This document shows positions 1-11,100 of a stretch of 64,000 nucleotides of DNA, in pieces. Within the stretch, counting starts at the first letter, position 1. Each line of letters opens with the position of its first letter. This DNA is from an uncultured Bacteroidota bacterium (lineage in GTDB: Bacteria; Bacteroidota; Bacteroidia; NS11-12g; UBA9320): contig CAKZLB010000046.1 of NCBI GenBank assembly GCA_937124965.1, forward strand, positions 226,776 to 290,775, in the 5' to 3' direction. The translations under genes were made by a program, and so were the position numbers. The notes under the pieces are model-generated. The model did no database searches, was not told where the DNA came from, and saw only the letters and a program-made list of their open reading frames with translations.

Positions 1-846
1 TTTAAGGGAAGTTTAAAATTTAACCAAGATTTAAAAGGCGATTCGCTTATTTCCAATCAACATTTAGAAAAGTTCGGAAATTACATCAATGAGCTTTCTG
101 ACTCTGGAGAATTACTTTTTTCTTTCGATTCTGCAAAGTTTTACTCAGACCTTTCAGACGGAATGAGTTTCGACTCAAGTATTCCACAAGGGTTTGGTGT
201 TGGTAGTTCTGGTGCGTTGGTTGCTGCGATTTATGATCGATATTCGACCGACAAAATTGATTTCGACAAAAAGCCAAGTAGTAATCAAATTGCAAAATTA
301 AAATCCATCTTCGGACAAATGGAAAGTTATTTCCATGGAAAAAGCTCTGGACTTGACCCATTAATTTGTTATTTAAACTTACCAGTTCTTATTAAGTCCA
401 AAGAGAATATGGGAACCGTTGGATTGCCTTCTGCCAATGAGAATGGTAAAGGTGCAATCTTTCTTATAAACAGCGGACAGCCAGGTAAAACCGAACCGAT
501 GATCAACATCTTTATGGAAAAGATGAAAAATGAAGGCTTCCGAAACATGTTGCGCAAAGAATTTAAGAAGTATAACGATGCGTGTATTCAGTCTTTCTTA
601 AAACGAGACATTGCACCTTTGTTCTCCAATATAAAGGAACTATCTAGTCTTTTATTAAAGAACTTCTCTCCAATGATTCCAACTGTTTTCCATAACCTAT
701 GGAAAGAAGGTATTGAATCAAATGCATACTACTTAAAGTTGTGTGGAAGCGGTGGAGGTGGATATTTCTTAGGTTTCACACAAGATATTGACGAAGCTCA
801 AAAAAGACTGAAAGACTACCCTCTGGAAGTTGTATTCACATTCTAA
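1..846 (+). CDS. GHMP kinase, mevalonate kinase-like (5' end outside window)
   Basis: Likely phosphorylates mevalonate in the cytoplasmic isoprenoid pathway. The frame is open from base 1, and 281 codons are visible, so the true start lies upstream; the first visible ATG (163) lies just before the ATP-binding motif and is not credible. The GHMP glycine-rich phosphate loop is seen as PQGFGVGSSGALVAA, and a late glycine-rich motif reads CGSGGGGYFLG near the C-terminus, which is the third GHMP motif. Family members are about 300 residues, so roughly the first 30 are missing. It is followed after 2 bases by a UbiA-type prenyltransferase, the usual neighbour of mevalonate-pathway kinases in Flavobacteriia. 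It could be another GHMP kinase; the mevalonate assignment rests on this context. Confidence 0.8.
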   Translation, partial: FKGSLKFNQDLKGDSLISNQHLEKFGNYINELSDSGELLFSFDSAKFYSDLSDGMSFDSSIPQGFGVGSSGALVAAIYDRYSTDKIDFDKKPSSNQIAKLKSIFGQMESYFHGKSSGLDPLICYLNLPVLIKSKENMGTVGLPSANENGKGAIFLINSGQPGKTEPMINIFMEKMKNEGFRNMLRKEFKKYNDACIQSFLKRDIAPLFSNIKELSSLLLKNFSPMIPTVFHNLWKEGIESNAYYLKLCGSGGGGYFLGFTQDIDEAQKRLKDYPLEVVFTF

Positions 847-848
847 TT

Positions 849-1730
849 GTGGCTGTTGTAAGCCGTAAAGTTCGATATTTTCTATTCAAAGTTTTTGGTC
901 TGCTTTCAATTGTGCGGTGGCCAAATGTTCTTTTTACAATCATTACTCAATACATCGCTGCTGTATACATTTTCGCACCGAACAAAAGGTACTGGGCAAT
1001 ACTCAAGGACTTTGAACTACACTTTATCGTTGCGTCTTCTGCATTCATAATCGCTGCTGGATTTATTATCAATAGTTTTTACGATTACGAAAAAGACTTA
1101 GTCAATAGACCACACAAAACACTATTTGATCGAGTTGTAAGTAAGGAGTTTTGTTTAAATACCTACTTCGTGCTAAACGGAATAGGGCTATTCTTCGCTG
1201 CTCTAGCATCATGGCGTGTATTGCTCTTTTTTAGTGTTTTTGCCTTTGGACTCTGGTTTTATTCTCATAAGTTACAGAAGCTACCAATCATACGAGAAGT
1301 TACAGCATCTATATTATCCGTTTTATCTGTTTTTAGTATCGTTTTGTATTATCAGCAGCTAAACTTAGTTATGGTTATCTATGGTAGTTTTTATATGTGC
1401 CTACTTCTCAATCGGGAGATTATAAAAAACTTACGAAACATTGAAGGTGATATTGTCGTAGGAAATAGTTCCATTTCTACGGTTTGGGGCAGCAAAACGA
1501 GTAAACACATTTTTGGAATTGTATCTGTGTTAATGGGATTACTCGCATATAGCTTTTATGTTATTTCGGATGGTAGTTACGTTGTAGAATTTGTAGTGAC
1601 TACATCAATTATTTTACTAGTGACATGGCTTTTATTAATAACCGCCAAAACACAACGTCAATATCAAATTGCTCATTCGCTTTACAAACTACAAATGGCC
1701 ATCAGTGTATTATACCTAATGATCTATTAA
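849..1730 (+). CDS. UbiA-family prenyltransferase (geranylgeranylglycerol-phosphate geranylgeranyltransferase-like)
   Basis: Integral-membrane prenyltransferase of 293 residues with about eight hydrophobic segments. The aspartate-rich motif NSFYDYEKDLVNRP that binds the Mg-prenyl diphosphate is visible at about residues 75-90, and a second conserved segment (NREIIKNLRNIEGD) lies near residue 185. The start is GTG, 2 bases after the kinase stop codon, so the two are probably co-translated. Bacteroidota homologues are usually annotated as geranylgeranylglycerol-phosphate geranylgeranyltransferase, but the acceptor cannot be read from sequence; a quinone or other polyprenyl acceptor is possible. 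Its stop codon overlaps that of the convergent gene at 1727. Confidence 0.85.
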   Translation: MAVVSRKVRYFLFKVFGLLSIVRWPNVLFTIITQYIAAVYIFAPNKRYWAILKDFELHFIVASSAFIIAAGFIINSFYDYEKDLVNRPHKTLFDRVVSKEFCLNTYFVLNGIGLFFAALASWRVLLFFSVFAFGLWFYSHKLQKLPIIREVTASILSVLSVFSIVLYYQQLNLVMVIYGSFYMCLLLNREIIKNLRNIEGDIVVGNSSISTVWGSKTSKHIFGIVSVLMGLLAYSFYVISDGSYVVEFVVTTSIILLVTWLLLITAKTQRQYQIAHSLYKLQMAISVLYLMIY

Positions 1731-4108
1731 TCTATTTTTAAGATTTTCTTCTGATATACTAAGCCAAACTCGTCAGTAATCTCGATAATATAAACGCCTG
1801 AAGTATAGTTGTTCAGCGACACGTTGACTTCCGAGCGTACATGTGATGGCTCCAGTTGCTGCATTATAACTCCTTGAATATTTTGAACATTAACCCGTGC
1901 AATTCTTAAACTTGAACTACGTATGGTAACGTCATTTTGGGTTGGGTTTGGAAAAACTTTTAACTCAGAAACAAAGACATTACGGACACTGCCCCAGAGG
2001 AGAGATAACGTGTCGCTAGTATATGTGCACCCTTCTGCTGAGATGAATTTTACAAAACCTTCGGAATACTGGGTATCGGCATGTTGTGAGTTCATTGAGT
2101 AGTCCATAACAGGAAGACTACTAAACGTGTCGATAGCAACGGCAGAACCATTATTTCCCATTAGGTATAAAACCACCTTAGTGTTGTTTGGTAAAATTCC
2201 ACTAACTCCGATTTTATTGTCTGAATTGTTACCAGTTCCTGAGATTTTGTGAAGTTCGCCTTCTGGTAATTCGTTGTTCTTTACCGATTGCATAGCGCTA
2301 GATTCGCATCCAAAAACATTGTAAACTTTTAACGCATATTGATAAATTCCTGCCTCCGTTGAAGTAAAGTTTGGCTCTTTTACTGATGAGTCATTCAAGT
2401 ACGTTTTGGGAGACCATGAATACTTCAATCCTGTATCTGCATCTACTTCAAAAGTCGTTTGGTCCGTAGCACACAGTATAATTGAACTGTCTAGTATGGT
2501 TACCTTTGGAATTGGATTTACTGTAACATCCACAGAATCAAAACCTTTACATCCTGTTGATGTATCTAACACGTTCACAAAGTACCGCTGATTGACATTT
2601 CCGCTAAAATCAGGATTTGTCGACGTCGAATCTGTAAGTCCTTTACGTGGTGACCAAGTAAATGCATATGGGGAGTTATTCACACCGATCGAAGCCGTAT
2701 CTCCATCACAAAGGGATACTGATTTCTTTAAGTTAGGAAGTTCAATATCTGGATTTACATCCACTTCAACTTTTATACTGTCTACACAACCATAACTTGT
2801 ATTGGTTAATTTAAACCAGTATGAGAAGGTTCCGGTATCGGACGCTGTAAAGGTGGGGTTCGCTGTATTTTCATTCTCAAGAAAAGTAGTTGGCAGCCAT
2901 GACCCAGATTCATTTTTTATGATGTGTTTTCCCAATTTAACTTCAGACCCTTTACACAAAGTCCACTTGTCAACAACGTTACTAAAGTCTGGAGAAGTGT
3001 AGGCAAGAACCATTTTGGTCGAACTGTAAATCTCTGGACTTGTTGACTTTATGCGATACACATGATTGAAGCCATAATTTCCTTTGGGAATAACACATCG
3101 AATGCTGGATGGCTTCGAACTTTGTTTAACACTCCCAAGTGTTATTGGTTTTTTAAAGTCTCCGTTGTTATCAGACATCTCTACCACAAACGAATTTCCA
3201 GAATTATACGTTCCTATCCCATCCGCAGTAATAGATAAGTTTACATCAAATGAGTCTCCAGGACAAGCTCCTACTGTTCCGGATGGTTCAAAGTAATGTA
3301 GCTTATGAAACTCCATTTTATTACAGAAATGGCATAAGACAATCAATAAATCTAAATCAGTATTCACTGCCATTCCAGCAGGTTTGTTATACGATGTTAG
3401 TTTTTTTAAGTTCTTGAAATCTTTATCGCATCGGTACAAATAGCTGTCATCCCAATTTGTAATAAAATAGTTGCCTTCGTTATCTTGAACAATGCTATTT
3501 AGGCTATCTAAACCTGTGTCCATGTATTTAGTGAGCTTTCCTGATGCAGTGTCAATTTTGTAAATTTTCCCTGCCGTGTCGTCTGTTACTACCAACAATT
3601 CGTTTTTAGAATTAAACGTCAATCCTTTTGGTCGACTAAGTCCGGTCGTAACTAAGTTTGTAAAACTCGGAGTATAAAATGGTGGACTACCCACTTTTCC
3701 TTTAACAATTCTATTGGCTCCGACATCCGACAAATAGAAATACTGCGGATCACGTGGATCAACCTCTATATCATCTATATCCATACCCGTAGCTTTAGAA
3801 ATGTCAAAGGCTATTACCCTATTATAGCCAACCGCATCATAAACCACAACCTGGTTATTATCGATTAGTAATAAACCTTTGTTCGCTCCAACACTCCCAA
3901 CAATTAAATCACGTGGATCTTTCAAGCCAGTTATTACCGTTGAAACTTTATAATTTGAGTCCATTTCAAGGACTTTCCCATCTCCCCTATTTGTGATTAA
4001 ATATGATTTTTTTGCAGCATTATACGCTACTCGATAGGGTCTACTGTACTGAGCATAGATGCTCGTTATGAACAGCGTGAAGAAAAGTACTAATCCTAAT
4101 TTTTTCAT
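1727..4108 (-). CDS. secreted beta-propeller/PKD-like protein with T9SS type A sorting domain
   Basis: Extracellular or surface protein of 793 residues. Order of parts: a signal peptide (MKKLGLVLFFTLFITSIYA, residues 1-19); a six-bladed NHL/SMP-30-like propeller (about 25-265, recurring DPRD, RPKGLTF and KPAGMAV blade motifs); PKD/Ig-like cysteine-containing modules (about 280-620); and a T9SS type A sorting domain in the last 80 residues (VFPNPTQNDVTI, then SGVYIIEITD, then a lysine-containing tail). The ATG overlaps the stop of the upstream RmlD-like gene as ATGA, suggesting translational coupling. No catalytic motif is visible. It is probably an adhesin or structural surface protein, and the function is unknown. 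Confidence 0.85.
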   Translation of the reverse strand: MKKLGLVLFFTLFITSIYAQYSRPYRVAYNAAKKSYLITNRGDGKVLEMDSNYKVSTVITGLKDPRDLIVGSVGANKGLLLIDNNQVVVYDAVGYNRVIAFDISKATGMDIDDIEVDPRDPQYFYLSDVGANRIVKGKVGSPPFYTPSFTNLVTTGLSRPKGLTFNSKNELLVVTDDTAGKIYKIDTASGKLTKYMDTGLDSLNSIVQDNEGNYFITNWDDSYLYRCDKDFKNLKKLTSYNKPAGMAVNTDLDLLIVLCHFCNKMEFHKLHYFEPSGTVGACPGDSFDVNLSITADGIGTYNSGNSFVVEMSDNNGDFKKPITLGSVKQSSKPSSIRCVIPKGNYGFNHVYRIKSTSPEIYSSTKMVLAYTSPDFSNVVDKWTLCKGSEVKLGKHIIKNESGSWLPTTFLENENTANPTFTASDTGTFSYWFKLTNTSYGCVDSIKVEVDVNPDIELPNLKKSVSLCDGDTASIGVNNSPYAFTWSPRKGLTDSTSTNPDFSGNVNQRYFVNVLDTSTGCKGFDSVDVTVNPIPKVTILDSSIILCATDQTTFEVDADTGLKYSWSPKTYLNDSSVKEPNFTSTEAGIYQYALKVYNVFGCESSAMQSVKNNELPEGELHKISGTGNNSDNKIGVSGILPNNTKVVLYLMGNNGSAVAIDTFSSLPVMDYSMNSQHADTQYSEGFVKFISAEGCTYTSDTLSLLWGSVRNVFVSELKVFPNPTQNDVTIRSSSLRIARVNVQNIQGVIMQQLEPSHVRSEVNVSLNNYTSGVYIIEITDEFGLVYQKKILKID

Positions 4109-5019
4109 TGACTCTGTGCGGTTAAAAATTGTTGGTAAATGGTTTTTATTCCCTCTTTGAAACTGTGTGGTTCGTAACCAAGTTCTTTTCTACTTTTCGT
4201 CAAATCAAATCCGGTTATAGGTGGTCGTTTTGCTGGTTGATTTAAACTTAAGCTATCAATTCGGGTAACGTGTTCCATGCTAAGACCAAAATAGTCTGCA
4301 ACACGCTGCACCAGCTCATAAATATTCATTTGATCTTTTCCAGAAATATTAAAAATCCCTTCAGCTTCTTTGCGCTCAATCAAGTAACATCCTTTAGCAA
4401 GGTCTTCTGCAAGTGTTGGTGATCGGTATTGATCATCAACCACATTTATTTTCTTTTCATTTGCTAAACTTTCCCTAGCCCATAAAACAATATTGCTTCT
4501 ACTCATATCTGCAACAAGTCCGTAAACCAAAACTGTTCGAGCAATTGCCCATTTTTTAGCTTGAGCTTGCACAACCTGTTCGCCTTTAAGTTTGGAATGG
4601 CCATAGATACTTAACGGATTTGGTTCATCTTCTTCTTTGTAAGGTCCACTAGTTCCATCAAAAATAAAATCGGTAGATACGTTTATAAAGTGGGCATTCA
4701 CCTTATTGCTTGCATCTACTAAATATTGGGTTGCTTTAACGTTCAACAACTCACAACCTTCTGGGTCAAGTTCGCACGTGTCTACATTCGTCATAGCTGC
4801 AGTATGGATTATCGAATCTGGTGAATGTTTCGAAATTACTCTATCAACATCGATAGGATTTGTAATATCCATCTCTTCATAAACATAACCTGATTTCACT
4901 GGATGACGATTGTCTCCTCTTGCCGTAGCAATCAATTGGACTTCCTTTTCGTTTAAATATAAATCCGTTAGTTTTTGGCCCAACAAACCGTTACTACCTG
5001 TTACTAAGACTTTTTTCAT
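4105..5019 (-). CDS. RmlD-like sugar-nucleotide reductase (SDR superfamily)
   Basis: Cytoplasmic NAD(P)H-dependent reductase of 304 residues, resembling dTDP-4-dehydrorhamnose reductase, the last step of dTDP-L-rhamnose synthesis. The Rossmann motif TGSNGLLGQ lies at residues 7-15, the INVSTDFIFDG segment follows, and the catalytic YGHSKLKGE (YxxxK) is present. The start at 5019 (MKKVLVTGSNG) is preferred over an in-frame upstream codon at 5067 because the family begins directly with the first beta strand. No rmlA, rmlB or rmlC is visible here, so the substrate could be another dTDP- or UDP-sugar. The 4-base overlap with the downstream T9SS gene implies co-translation. Confidence 0.8.
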   Translation of the reverse strand: MKKVLVTGSNGLLGQKLTDLYLNEKEVQLIATARGDNRHPVKSGYVYEEMDITNPIDVDRVISKHSPDSIIHTAAMTNVDTCELDPEGCELLNVKATQYLVDASNKVNAHFINVSTDFIFDGTSGPYKEEDEPNPLSIYGHSKLKGEQVVQAQAKKWAIARTVLVYGLVADMSRSNIVLWARESLANEKKINVVDDQYRSPTLAEDLAKGCYLIERKEAEGIFNISGKDQMNIYELVQRVADYFGLSMEHVTRIDSLSLNQPAKRPPITGFDLTKSRKELGYEPHSFKEGIKTIYQQFLTAQSQ

Positions 5020-5082
5020 AGATACTACACAAAGCACGTTGAAAGTGACCTGAATTGCAAGCAACAAAGAGTATATGACAAA

Positions 5083-5098
5083 TCAGTTAACTAACTGA
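5083..5098. repeat. short inverted repeat between giant gene and rmlD-like gene
   Basis: TCAGTTA and TAACTGA are separated by 2 bases in the 150-bp gap after the giant gene's stop. It could be a weak hairpin or an operator for the leftward rmlD-like gene. No T-tract follows on the minus strand, so it is not a convincing terminator. Confidence 0.35.
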
Positions 5099-5169
5099 AA
5101 ATCACAATGAGAATAGTCGCATGTATCAATTAAAAAGAAAAACTTGTGCGACTTTAGTTGAGAATAGAA

Positions 5170-8100
5170 TTATCTAATAATACTAATCTCGCCTTTTTTG
5201 TGGTGCTTCATTCCACGCAAATCAGTAATGGTCATTATATAGACATAAGAACCCATTTGCACTTTCTCCCCCATATAGGTTCCATCCCACTGCTTAAAGT
5301 CCTCAGATTCAAATATGCGTTCGCCCCATCGGTTAAATATTTGGATTATTATGTTTTCATATCCCAAACCAACCACTTTAAAAACATCGTTGTTGCCATC
5401 GCCATTTGGGCTAATAGCATTAGGTATAAATACCAATAACTCATCATTCACAATCAGTGTTTGCTGAGTTGTATCCAAACAGCCTTTGTCGTTTTCAACA
5501 ACCAAGGTTACTGGATATTCTCCACCTTCTGTGTATGCATGCTTCGGATTTTGATTTGTTGATGATTCAAAATCCCCAAAATTCCAATCCCACGCCACAA
5601 TGTTCAATACCGAGAGATCTTTAAATGTTACAAGCGGATTTGACAAATAAATATCGGTTGGAGAATAATTAAAACTTGCTGTAGGTTTGGGGAAAACATC
5701 TATCGACGTATCCTTTGTGATGTCACAGCCATTGGTTCCAAAAACTCTTAACTGTATTGGATACAAACCCTTGTCAAAGGTTTTACTGAAATTATATTGA
5801 TCATTTTCAAACTGACCTAATATATACCAACTTACGCTGTCTTCATTCCCAACTTTCTCAGTTGAAATAAACACAGGAAGTGGTTCACAACCTTCATGAG
5901 GATTTAACAGAATGGTATTTGTTGGTAACGATAAAACTTCAACCTCTATTGAATCTGACGCACTGCAATTTGAGGCGTTTGTAAGCGAGTACACAACCTT
6001 ATTTGTACCAATGACAGCATCCTCAGGCGTAAACAAACCTGCACTTGAGACATACTGACCACCGCTAAATAACCCTCCCATTGAATTTGGTATTATTTGG
6101 ACTGGATTATCATTTAAGCAAAGTGGGTTGATTGGGGTAATAGTTGCATCTGGGTTGTCATTTACAATAACTTGAATTGAATCCGTTGATAAGCATGTAT
6201 TACCATCTGTAAAGGAATAATAAATTCTATGATTTCCTGACGTTGCTATGCCTGGTTCAAAAAGACCAGTAGCTGATGTCCCATTACCACTAAAAGCACC
6301 TCCACTATTGGTTTGTGCAACTAATTGCTGTGGCAAATCATTTACACAAAATGGTCCAGCTGCTACTATTGACGCATCAGGTATCGTGTCTACAGTAATT
6401 TGCAATGAATCTTTGTTCGAACATCCATTGCCATCCAACACAGAATATAAAACCCAATGTTGACCACTCGCCGCAATTTTCGGATCAAAAGTACCAGTTG
6501 AGGTTAAATATGTTTCGACTCTAAATGATCCAATTGAGTTAAACAATGCTGAAATTGTTTGTATTCCCCCATTTTCACAAAATGGCCCAGCTGGAGCAAT
6601 TTGTGCGTTAGGAATTGAATCCACTTGAATTGTGGTTGAGTCTATATTCGAACACCCGTTACCATCTGTTGCGGTGTAGAAAATTTTATGGAGCCCGACA
6701 TCTGCAACCGTTGGATTAAAATTCCCTGACGTATCTAAATAACTTGTTGAGGAGAATCTTCCATCTCCAGCGACTACAGATTCTAACAACTGAATAGTGT
6801 CGTTTTTACAGAATGGTCCGGCTGGAATAATGGCTGCATTTGGGAAAGAATCAACCTTAATTATGGCAGAATCCATTGCCCAACATCCATTACCATCCGT
6901 TAGTTGATAATATATTTTGTGATCACCAGTACCTGCAATGATTGGCCGAAACACACCATTTGTATCAATAACCGTGGACGCAATAAACTTCCCTCCGATT
7001 AAATTCTCTGGTTGAATTACCTGATTTCCAGCATTAGGACAAAATGGTCCTGCTGGTTTAATAGCGGCATTTGGAATACTGTCAACAACCACCGTATTTG
7101 AATCAATATTCAAACATCCGTTTCCGTCTTCATTTTGATAATAAACCCAGTGAGTTCCTGCCTTAGCTATAGCTGGATCAAACAAACCATTAGAATCCAA
7201 ATAGGTCGTTTCAACAAACCTTCCACCAGCTACTACAGGAATTAACCGCATAGTATCAGCGTTTTCACATACCTTCATTGGGTTAATCGCAGCATTAGGA
7301 ATACTATCCACCCTTATCTCCAAAGAATCTAATCCACTACAACCAGCACCATCGTTTATTTCATAATAAATTCTGTGGCTACCGATTCCGGCAATTTGAG
7401 GATCAAAATTACCAGCAGTATCTATGTAAGTAGTAGCGACAAACTTTCCACCAACGATTTCTGGTTCAATCAGTTGAATCCCACCATTTTGACAAATTGC
7501 ACCCGGGTCTTTTATTGAAGCGTTTGGTAAAGAATCTACTCGTATAGAAGATGAATCAGTATTGCTACAACCATTCCCATCGGTGTAGGAATAATATATT
7601 TTATGATTACCTACGTCAGCAATCATTGGGTCAAATCTACCTGCAGAGTCAATATATGGCAATGGCCCGAATTCTCCACCTGCGCTTACAACAGCTGCCA
7701 AGGTTTTAACACCTGAATTAAAACAGAACGGACCTGCCTGAGCAATACGTGCATCTGGAATTGTATCAACTATTACAGTATTCGAATCAATATTCGAGCA
7801 ACCTTTACCATCCGTATAAGAATAGAACACTTTATGGTTTCCGTTTTTAGCAATTGTTGGGTTGAACAGGCCAGTCGTGTCAAGATATGCCGTTTGTATA
7901 AACTTCCCACCAACAACCTCAGTAGTTAAGCGAATCGTATCAGCATTTTCGCACACTTTTAATGCATTGATCGTTGCATTTGGTATGCTATCAACTATAA
8001 CTGAAATGGAATCTAGCCCAATACATCCTGCAGTGTTTGTTATTTCATAAAAAATCGTAAACGAACCAACACCTGCAATTTGCGGATCAAAATTTCCTGC

Positions 8101-11100
8101 AGTATCCAAATAACTGGCGGTAATAAACTTTCCTCCTGATAACTCTGGTTTAATTACTTGAACTCCTGCATTTTGACATATAGATCCTGGATCTATAATC
8201 GAAGCATTTGGCAATGAGTCGACAGTAACTATGGTTGTATCGGCATTACTACAACCATTTCCGTCGGTGTACGAGTAATATATTTTATGCGCACCAACAT
8301 CTGCAATCATTGGATCAAATCTCCCGGCAGAATCTATGTATGGTAATGGTCTAAATTTACCTCCTGTATTCACAGCTGCAAGAATAGTTTGTACTCCGGC
8401 ATTTAAGCAAAATGGTCCAGCCGGCTGAACGCTTGCATTTGGCAATGAATCGACAGTGACTATGGTCGTATCTGCAGATGTACACCCATTGTTATCGGTA
8501 AAAGTATACGTTATAATGTGGCTTCCAGCTTTCGCGATAAATGGATCAAATTTTCCTGATGAATCTATATATGCAGTTTTCCCAAACGTCCCGCCAGAAT
8601 TGGTCACTGGTCTAATTGTTTGAATACCAGCATTCTCGCAAAACGGTCCAGCAGACTGAATGCTCGCATCTGGTAACGTATCAACGGTTACAAATAGAGA
8701 ATCACTTGCGGAACACCCGTTAGCATTCTGAATTGTATATATCACCTTATGGTTACCTGGCGTGGCACTGTATGGATTAAAATATCCGTTTGAATCGATA
8801 TACGTTGTTGGAGTAAATGTACCACCGTTACTAACTGTGTTTATGCGCTGAACTGTGTCGTTGACACAAAAAGGTCCAGCAGGGTTTATAGCTGCATTTG
8901 GTAGGCTATCGACAGATATTACGATTGAATCTTTATTCGAGCATCCGTTTCCATCGGTAACTTTATACACAGCTTTGTGTTTTCCAGCTAACGCAATTTT
9001 TGGGTTAAATCGCCCATTAGTATCAAGATAACTAGTTTGAACAAACTTCCCAAACGTATTTACACTCCCTGTGATTATTTGAATTGAATCATTTTCGCAG
9101 TAAGGCCCAGAAGCTGAAATTGCGGCATTTGGCAGACTATCTACCCGAACAAAAACGGTATCTCGACCAATACATCCAGAACCATTTTCTCGTTCATAAA
9201 CTACCTCATGACTACCTATACCTGAATAGGCAGGATTAAACCATCCGCTCGTGTCGTTATAAGCTGTTGCAACAAAACGACCACCACTGAACAATGCTGT
9301 AATTTTTATCGAATCATCGTTCAAGCATAAATCGCTAGGTTGAACTAGTGTAGCACTTGGTAAGCTGTCTACATAAATTACTGTAGATGCATAGGTTATA
9401 CACCCTTTACCATTTGTCTGAGTGAAATTAATACTGTGAGATCCTTGACCAGCAATGGAAGGATTAAAATTACCTGCAGAGTCAATATATGTTCCTCCCG
9501 AAAAATATCCACCCAAAAATGGACTCGCCGTTAGTTTGCTGACAGTATCATTCAAACAGTATGGTGAAGTGGTGTTAATCGTTACTGGTGTTGTCGTGTC
9601 AACTTGAATAACTGCACTGTCAACTGCAACACAACCATTGCCATCGGTAAAGGTATAATACACTTTATGACTTCCTTTTTGCGCAACAAATGGATTAAAT
9701 ACACCTGCCGTGTCGATATAAGCCCCCCCTGAAAAGGAACCACCTGAATTGATGAGTCCTATCAGTGTATCTTTTGCACTATTCACACAATATGGCTGAT
9801 TAGAGCTAATAGATACAGAAGGGATTGAATCAACTGTGATGTATGTTGAATCAGTATTCGAACACCCATTGCCATCTGTAATGGCATATTGAGCCAAATG
9901 AGTTCCAGTATTCGCTATACTTGGGTTAAAGTTACCCAAACTATCGAGATATGCTGTTTTAATAAAAGTGCCCGAAGTACTGCCGATAGGTTGAAGTACC
10001 TGAACTCCAGAATTCTCACAAAAAGGACCAGCCGGTCGAATTGATGCATCTGGAGTCGAATCGACCACAACAATAATCGAATCTGTATTACTACAGCCAC
10101 TGCCGTTAGTCGTTGTATAATACACCGTGTGACTGCCAGCTAGCGCAATGCTGGGATCGAACTTTCCAGTTGAGTCTATATATGCACCTTGAGTAAATAA
10201 TCCTGATGTTGCAGAGACGGGATATAATTGGAAAATTGTGTCATTTTCGCAGAACGGTCCTGCAGGTATTATACTTGCACTTGGTATTGTGTCAACTACG
10301 ATATCAATAGAGTCAATAGCTTCACAATCGGTAGAATACGTTTTATAATACACTCTATTTACGGATTGATTGGTCAACGACGGTGTAAATAAACCGCTCG
10401 AATCAACATAAATTCCGCCGAAGTAGTATCCATCTGTATGATTCACAACGAGTTGAACTGACGAATCGTTCTTACACAATGTGTCAACAGGGTTAAACAC
10501 GAGTGTTGGAATCGAATCAACTATAAAAAAGCCAGTATCCAACGCCAAGCAGCCGTTGGTATCTATTACCGAGAAGTATACTGAATTGCTACCAAAAGAT
10601 GCTGAATCAACAACTACTAAACCTGTACTATCAACTGCATTGTTTCCATAAAAATAGCCATTAGTATCTGGTTTTGTTAATGTAAAAGAATCAAGCAATG
10701 AACAAATGTTTTCATCTGAAGTAAACAAGCTATCAATTTTCGGAAATTGAGTTACTTCAATACTATCGGTGTTGCTCTCACAACCAAAACCATCCACAAC
10801 AGAAACAACTAATTTTTGTATTGGACTTAAATACTTAACTGAATCAGAGGATGCATCGGACCATGTGTAATTATATTGCCTTTCAGACTGAGGAGTAATA
10901 ACAACTAGTTCACTATTGTTTTTAGATAGTTGGAAATTCTTTAGTCGATACGCATTGTTGTAATAACTTCTTGCCCCAACGCCAAACTTGAACCCAGTTT
11001 GTGTTCGAGTGATTCCGTCTGTATAGCTTAAGTAAAGCACCCCATCTATGTAAATTTCAACATATTGATTTCTATAATAAATCTTCACATTGTGCCAACC

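Larger units (their letters stand above)
5920..10740 (-). repeat. array of about 21 tandem ~231-bp coding repeats
   Basis: Inside the giant gene. Each unit encodes 75-78 residues with the pattern AxIxPAGPFCxN, GGxF, Y[I/L]DSxGxF[N/D]PxIA, GxHxIYYxxTDGNGCSNxDS, then VDSxPN. Two cysteines are conserved per unit, which suggests one disulfide per domain. The units at the two ends of the array are the most diverged. Confidence 0.9.

Noticed and set aside
163-846. Complete gene starting at ATG 163 for the GHMP kinase
   Set aside because: The frame is open to base 1 and the upstream residues continue the kinase fold, so the gene is cut by the window edge.
5158-5439. Plus-strand open frame of 93 residues over the end of the giant gene
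   Set aside because: It lies antisense to the conserved CHU_C domain and has no recognisable protein features.
5920-10740. Regular ~231-bp repeats that could suggest a CRISPR-like or satellite array
   Set aside because: They are in-frame coding repeats with degenerate DNA and conserved protein pattern; no short identical repeats with unique spacers.
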